A stretch of 64,000 bases of DNA from Brevibacillus brevis NBRC 100599 (lineage in GTDB: Bacteria; Bacillota; Bacilli; Brevibacillales; Brevibacillaceae), in the NCBI RefSeq assembly GCF_000010165.1, contig NC_012491.1, positions 944,501-1,008,500 on the forward strand, read 5' to 3'. Positions 60,025-64,000 of this stretch are shown here, piece after piece. Position 1 is the stretch's first letter; the number at the start of each line of letters is the position of its first letter. The notes beneath the pieces are model-generated. The model searched no databases and was not told the DNA's origin. It worked only from the letters and a program-made list of their open reading frames with translations. The position numbers and the translations under genes are program-made.

Positions 60025-61680
60025 ATGACGGGAGCACTTTTGCGTAGAAGCCTGAGACGAAAACTGAACGGGTGGGTAACGCTGAGCGTGATAGGGGCCT
60101 TTTTGGCCCTTCTCCCGTCTCTTTATATTTTTTTCGGACTCTTTCAAAAACAGAATGAAAACTGGCAGCATATTCAAGAGTACATGCTGCTGGACTACGC
60201 GCTGCAATCGTTATGGCTCGTGCTCGGTACCGGAGCCTGTACGATCATCGTAGGTGTGACCCTGGCCTGGCTGGTCGCTGCTTACGATTTTCCATTGCGT
60301 CGCTTTTTTTCATTTGCGTTTGTACTACCGCTGGCGATTCCTCCGTATATCGCAGCATACACGTACGGCTCCATGCTCAGCTACACGGGGAGCATTCAGA
60401 CGACTTTGCGTGAAACATTCGGGTTGACGCTCGATCAACGCTACTTTGACATCATGTCGATGAAGGGCGCTATTTTTATATTTACGCTGTTTTTGTTCCC
60501 GTACGTCTATTTGATTACGAAAACCTTTCTTGAAAAACAGAGTGCGGTGTTCATTGAAAATGCCAGATTGCTCGGAAAAAACCAAGCGCATATCTTTTTT
60601 CGCATCGTCCTGCCTATGTCACAGGCAGCTATTGTGGGTGGCGCGAGTCTGGTGGCATTTGAAGTGCTCAATGATTTTGGAGTGACGAAGCATTTTGGGA
60701 TTCAGTCTTTTACAGCGGCGATTTTCAAGACGTGGTTTGGCATGTATGACGTAGAATCGGCCATCCGTTTGTCCGCCTGGCTCATGACCTTGATTATCGG
60801 GATCTTTATCGTCGAACGACTCGTGCGTAAGCGGAAAAAATACAGCTCGCCTACGAACAGGAGCACGCCGCTCACACGCAGAAAATTGCGCGGAATCCCG
60901 ATGTTCGCTGCTGTAATCTTCGGATTGGTTATTGTTACATTTTCATTTGTGATCCCTGTTGGGCAGTTGATTGTCTGGGCAACGTGGACGTATGGGGAAG
61001 TGTTGAATGAGACCTTCTGGAAGCTCTTGAGCAATACACTGTTCATCTCCTGTATCTCAATCACCATCTTGATGCTGCTCGCCGTAACTGTAGCGAATGT
61101 CATCCGATTCTCCCGAGGCTCGATATTCGCTGTGGCACTGACGCGCTTGATTTCCATGGGCTATTCCATTCCAGGCGCAGTCTTGTCCATCGGGGTGATG
61201 GCGGTGGTGATGTCCGTAGATAAAGAACTGGGTTCCTTCTATAGCTGGCTGGGCTTAGGCGCCAACAAGCTGGTACTCAGCATGTCCTTGTTCATGCTGA
61301 CGTTTGCCTACATCATCCGCTTCCTTGCTGTCGGATTTAATGCAGTCGAAGCGGGGTTTGAGAAGACGGGAAACCGTTATTCAGAAGCGGCACGTATGCT
61401 CGGGATGAGCATGACACGAACCTTTTTCAAGGTGGATTTGCCATTAATCAAAGGGGCTGTGTTCACTGGTTTTATCTTGGTGTTCATGGAAATCGTGAAG
61501 GAATTGCCGCTTACCTTGCTCCTTCGTCCCTATAACTTCGAGACGCTGGCGACCAAAGCTTATCAATATGCGAGCGATGAACAAATTCATCAGGCCGCGA
61601 TTCCTTCGCTCTGTATCATTGCAGTGGGGATCGTCTCCGTTATTTTCTATCACTGGTTAGGAGAGAGACAGGCAAAATGA
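60025..61680 (+). CDS. Ferric iron ABC transporter permease (FbpB/FutB-like)
   Basis: 551 aa with two fused permease domains and about 12 membrane segments. Each has an EAA loop: ENARLLGKNQAHIFFRIVLPM and EAARMLGMSMTRTFFKVDLPL. It starts 2 bases after the binding-protein stop (ATG 60025) and overlaps the ATPase by ATGA. Confidence 0.92.
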   Translation: MTGALLRRSLRRKLNGWVTLSVIGAFLALLPSLYIFFGLFQKQNENWQHIQEYMLLDYALQSLWLVLGTGACTIIVGVTLAWLVAAYDFPLRRFFSFAFVLPLAIPPYIAAYTYGSMLSYTGSIQTTLRETFGLTLDQRYFDIMSMKGAIFIFTLFLFPYVYLITKTFLEKQSAVFIENARLLGKNQAHIFFRIVLPMSQAAIVGGASLVAFEVLNDFGVTKHFGIQSFTAAIFKTWFGMYDVESAIRLSAWLMTLIIGIFIVERLVRKRKKYSSPTNRSTPLTRRKLRGIPMFAAVIFGLVIVTFSFVIPVGQLIVWATWTYGEVLNETFWKLLSNTLFISCISITILMLLAVTVANVIRFSRGSIFAVALTRLISMGYSIPGAVLSIGVMAVVMSVDKELGSFYSWLGLGANKLVLSMSLFMLTFAYIIRFLAVGFNAVEAGFEKTGNRYSEAARMLGMSMTRTFFKVDLPLIKGAVFTGFILVFMEIVKELPLTLLLRPYNFETLATKAYQYASDEQIHQAAIPSLCIIAVGIVSVIFYHWLGERQAK

Positions 61681-62318
61681 CTTTTTTTGAAGTGAAAAAC
61701 CTGACGTTTGGCTATGCAAGCGGGAACGGCAGCGTTATCCGGGATTTTTCCTTGCAGATGGAGCAGGGGGAAGTAGTCGGGCTGCTCGGGAATAGTGGTT
61801 GCGGAAAAAGTACATTGCTTCGCTTAATAGCCGGACTGGAGTCCCCGAAGAGCGGACGCATCCAGATCGATGGAAAGGTGTTGGTCGATCAGGGGCAGTT
61901 TGTGGAGCCAGAGCAACGCGAGATCGGCATGATTTTTCAGGATTATGCACTGTTTCCGCATTTGACTGTTGAGCAAAACATCTTGTTCGGTCTGCATCGA
62001 TTGTCCAAAGCAGAGCGTATAGTTCGATTGAAAGAGATGCTGGCACTTGTGCAGCTCGAAGGCTATGGCAAGCGTTATCCACATGAGCTGAGCGGGGGAC
62101 AGCAGCAGCGTGTCGCATTTGCGCGTGCGCTGGCACCTAGACCGGCTATCTTACTGATGGATGAGCCGTTCAGTAATCTGGATGCCGAGCTGAAAACGAA
62201 AATACGCGATGACTTGAAGCAAATGCTGCGAGCTGCCAAGATGACTTCGATCCTTGTCACGCATGACAAAGCAGATGCGGAAACGATTTGTGATCGCATC
62301 ATTCGCATGACTCGCTAA
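61677..62318 (+). CDS. Ferric iron ABC transporter ATPase (FbpC/FutC-like)
   Basis: 213 aa. Walker A GNSGCGKST (about 38-46), Q-loop MIFQDYALFPHLTV, signature LSGGQQQRVAFARALA, Walker B ILLMDEPFSNLD, H-loop VTHDKADAE. It is shorter than the usual 340-aa FbpC, lacking the C-terminal TOBE regulatory domain, so it may not be regulated through that domain. Last gene of the operon. Confidence 0.92.
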   Translation: MTFFEVKNLTFGYASGNGSVIRDFSLQMEQGEVVGLLGNSGCGKSTLLRLIAGLESPKSGRIQIDGKVLVDQGQFVEPEQREIGMIFQDYALFPHLTVEQNILFGLHRLSKAERIVRLKEMLALVQLEGYGKRYPHELSGGQQQRVAFARALAPRPAILLMDEPFSNLDAELKTKIRDDLKQMLRAAKMTSILVTHDKADAETICDRIIRMTR

Positions 62319-62453
62319 GGGAAATGTGCAGCTTTCAACCTCCAAAGTGCATAGTCGTACCCAACGTTGTTGTATAATGTGCATACGACGAATTTTGCAG
62401 TGTGCGGTCTGCTGTCTTTTGGTCAACACCGTTCATATAGAGGAGGATGGAAC

Positions 62454-63179
62454 ATGAAAATTGAAATTTGGTCTGATTTTGCCTGCCCGTTTTGCTATAT
62501 CGGAAAGCGCCGTCTGGAAGGAGCGCTGTCTCAATTTCCGCATAAGGATCAAGTAGAGGTCGTATATCGCAGCTTCCAGCTCGACCCGCAGATGGAACGC
62601 GATACCGATATGGACATGCATGAAGTACTGGCAGCCAAGTATAGCATTCCGCTCGAACAGGCGAAGGGGATGAATGATCAAGTTACCCAAATGGCAAAAG
62701 GTGTTGGTCTCGACTATCATTTTGACACGATGATTCCGACCAATACATTCGATGCGCACCGCTTGACGCACTTTGCCCATGCTCATGGAAAAATGAAGGA
62801 AATGAAGGAGCGAATGCTGAAGGCGTACTTTACCGAGTCGCTCCACCTCGGAGACCACGAGGTGCTGGCACAGCTTGCTTCTGAGGTAGGCTTGGACAAG
62901 GAAGCGACGCTCGCCATGCTGGCAGGAGACGAATACAGAGAGCAAGTACAAGAAGACAAACAAAGAGGCAACGATTTGGGTGTCACGGGTGTACCGTTCT
63001 TTGTCATTAATAACAAATATGCAGTCTCTGGCGCGCAGCCAGGTGAAGTCTTTTTGGGCGCATTGAACCAGGTGTGGGAAGAAGAAAGCGCAACTCCTGC
63101 TCTGAAATTCGTACAGAACGACGAGAAAAAAGACGAGCAATCCGGCGACAATTGCGCAGATGGCTCCTGCAAAATATAA
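62454..63179 (+). CDS. DsbA-family oxidoreductase, FrnE-like
   Basis: 241 aa. Thioredoxin fold with WSDFACPFCYIGKRRLEGAL (CxxC at about residues 12-15) and the cis-Pro region GVTGVPFFVINNKYAVSGAQPGEVFL. No signal peptide, so it is a cytoplasmic disulfide oxidoreductase/isomerase of the FrnE/polyketide group. The C terminus NCADGSCKI contains two extra Cys. GAGGAGG precedes the ATG at 62454. Confidence 0.9.
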   Translation: MKIEIWSDFACPFCYIGKRRLEGALSQFPHKDQVEVVYRSFQLDPQMERDTDMDMHEVLAAKYSIPLEQAKGMNDQVTQMAKGVGLDYHFDTMIPTNTFDAHRLTHFAHAHGKMKEMKERMLKAYFTESLHLGDHEVLAQLASEVGLDKEATLAMLAGDEYREQVQEDKQRGNDLGVTGVPFFVINNKYAVSGAQPGEVFLGALNQVWEEESATPALKFVQNDEKKDEQSGDNCADGSCKI

Positions 63180-63195
63180 GGTTTAACCAGACTGC

Positions 63196-63230
63196 AACCG
63201 ATTCCAAATAAGGAGTCGGTTTTTTTATGG
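63196..63230 (+). terminator. Intrinsic terminator
   Basis: ACCGATTCC near 63198 pairs with GGAGTCGGT near 63213 with one mismatch, followed by TTTTTTTA. Confidence 0.8.
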
Positions 63231-63341
63231 GAAAAATTTCATTTATCCTGAAACAAAAATCGACCTCATTCGAATAATGGTCAGAGAGTAAACATCGGAG
63301 ATACCAGCTACCTAAAAATAGAAGCGAGTGAGGGATAAAAC

Positions 63342-64000
63342 ATGAATAAATGGACGAAAAGCGTATTTGCAATCATGACAGCGAGTCTGGCTGTAACCGC
63401 ACCGATCAGTTCTATGGCGGCAAAAGAATCGAACGTAACGGTTTTGGGGGAGAGCAAAGGTGATGGCGCAATCGATGAGAAGCTGATCAGGAAAATCGAA
63501 AAGTCTGTTGAGAGACTCGTTCAAATTGTGCCTTATCTAAAGAACTATCCAATCACCGAATTGGAGATGAACGCAGAGACATCCCGGATTGAAGTGAAAA
63601 AGTATCAAACGAAGGAAAAGAAAGCTCCCTTTGTGAGCATGCATGTCGATCAAAATTCAGGTGAAGTTAAATTTTTTAGTCACATCACGGGCAAAGGAGG
63701 TTTTTCTTCTACTTACCCTCTAGAAGATGCGAAGAAAAGGGCAACGGAGTTCATGAAGCAATGGTATGGCGAGGGTATGGCGGACTATCAGTTGGACGAG
63801 GAAGCCTTCAATCGGAATTCTTCCATTTTGTTTCGCAAGAGGGTAAATGGGATTCCGTTCCGCAATGACACACTGAATTTCGCCATCAATAGCGAAGGAC
63901 AAATTCAGCATCTGGCAAGAGGCGACGGGTATGCAGAGCCAGTGGAAATGGAACAGGACATCAGCAAAATTCAATTCGCTGATCCCAATAAGGTTCATCC
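63342..64000 (+). CDS. Secreted YcdB/YcdC-like protein (partial)
   Basis: At least 219 aa, running off the window end. Signal peptide with cleavage near SSMAAKES (about residue 27). The mature part resembles the YcdB/YcdC repeat: TYPLEDAKKRATEFMKQWYG followed by RVNGIPFRNDTLNFAINSEGQI. Such proteins carry surface repeats with PepSY-like folds in spore formers; function not known. GAGGGAT precedes the ATG at 63342. Confidence 0.78.
   Translation, partial: MNKWTKSVFAIMTASLAVTAPISSMAAKESNVTVLGESKGDGAIDEKLIRKIEKSVERLVQIVPYLKNYPITELEMNAETSRIEVKKYQTKEKKAPFVSMHVDQNSGEVKFFSHITGKGGFSSTYPLEDAKKRATEFMKQWYGEGMADYQLDEEAFNRNSSILFRKRVNGIPFRNDTLNFAINSEGQIQHLARGDGYAEPVEMEQDISKIQFADPNKVH

Overview
The window looks like a chromosomal segment of a Gram-positive, spore-forming member of the Bacillales, most likely Brevibacillus or a close relative. 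The evidence is moderate G+C, strong AGGAGG-type ribosome binding sites, frequent TTG/GTG starts, and a gene set that includes YtpB-type sesquarterpene synthase, YlaF, CvfB/YitL, YugN, YitT, a YcbA/YcbB (GlnK/GlnL)-type two-component pair, BrnQ and the futalosine menaquinone genes mqnB/mqnD. I see no rRNA, tRNA, CRISPR array, phage or insertion sequence. The genus call is by impression and not by alignment.

Layout. 1-600: a terminator and two about 200-bp hairpin repeats. 610-6409: thiO, a Tyr/Pro-rich protein, YugN, a NUDIX hydrolase, then a tight nadK-MOSC-YbaK-hypothetical run. 6478-14598 (minus strand): an MFS exporter, a GNAT, a nitrogen-linked operon amt-DUF294 nucleotidyltransferase-DEDDh exonuclease behind two GlnR/TnrA boxes, and an ArsR-MFS-MFS group. 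14648-17495: small proteins, uppP and cvfB. 17571-23460: a TRAP-TAXI transporter with DUF1850 protein, divergent from a GlnK/GlnL-like two-component system. 23582-27327: ytpB, ylaF, a PilZ protein, a third hairpin repeat and an MFS exporter. 27385-31373: a sigma-54 activator, a coupled winged-helix/helical-repeat regulator, and a divergent proline dehydrogenase gene with a -24/-12 promoter. 31448-41747: alkA, brnQ, an OmpR-type two-component system, an S66 peptidase, a DinB-GNAT-leader peptide-EamA operon, a thioesterase, a coiled-coil protein and a HAD phosphatase. 41848-46421: an ABC-2 exporter with two tiny membrane proteins, divergent from its probable two-component regulator. 46476-56547: assorted stand-alone genes (GNAT, YitT, eutH, cspA, nitroreductase, mqnBD, sodC and a decayed GNAT). 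56706-62318: a two-component system and a Fur-boxed ferric iron ABC operon. 62454-64000: a DsbA/FrnE oxidoreductase and the start of a YcdB/YcdC-like secreted protein.

The most notable items are: (1) an apparent translational attenuator (15-codon leader peptide, then mutually exclusive hairpins ending in a sequestered Shine-Dalgarno) in front of an EamA exporter; (2) a family of about 200-bp imperfect palindromes whose arms differ completely between copies yet still pair, while a central loop motif is kept; (3) the nitrogen-controlled amt-DUF294-exonuclease operon, which pairs a GlnD-like nucleotidyltransferase with a DEDDh nuclease; (4) a 20-bp hairpin in the cspA leader; and (5) two further exporter genes whose ribosome binding sites lie inside hairpins. 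All motif and structure calls were made by eye; no folding or database search was run.
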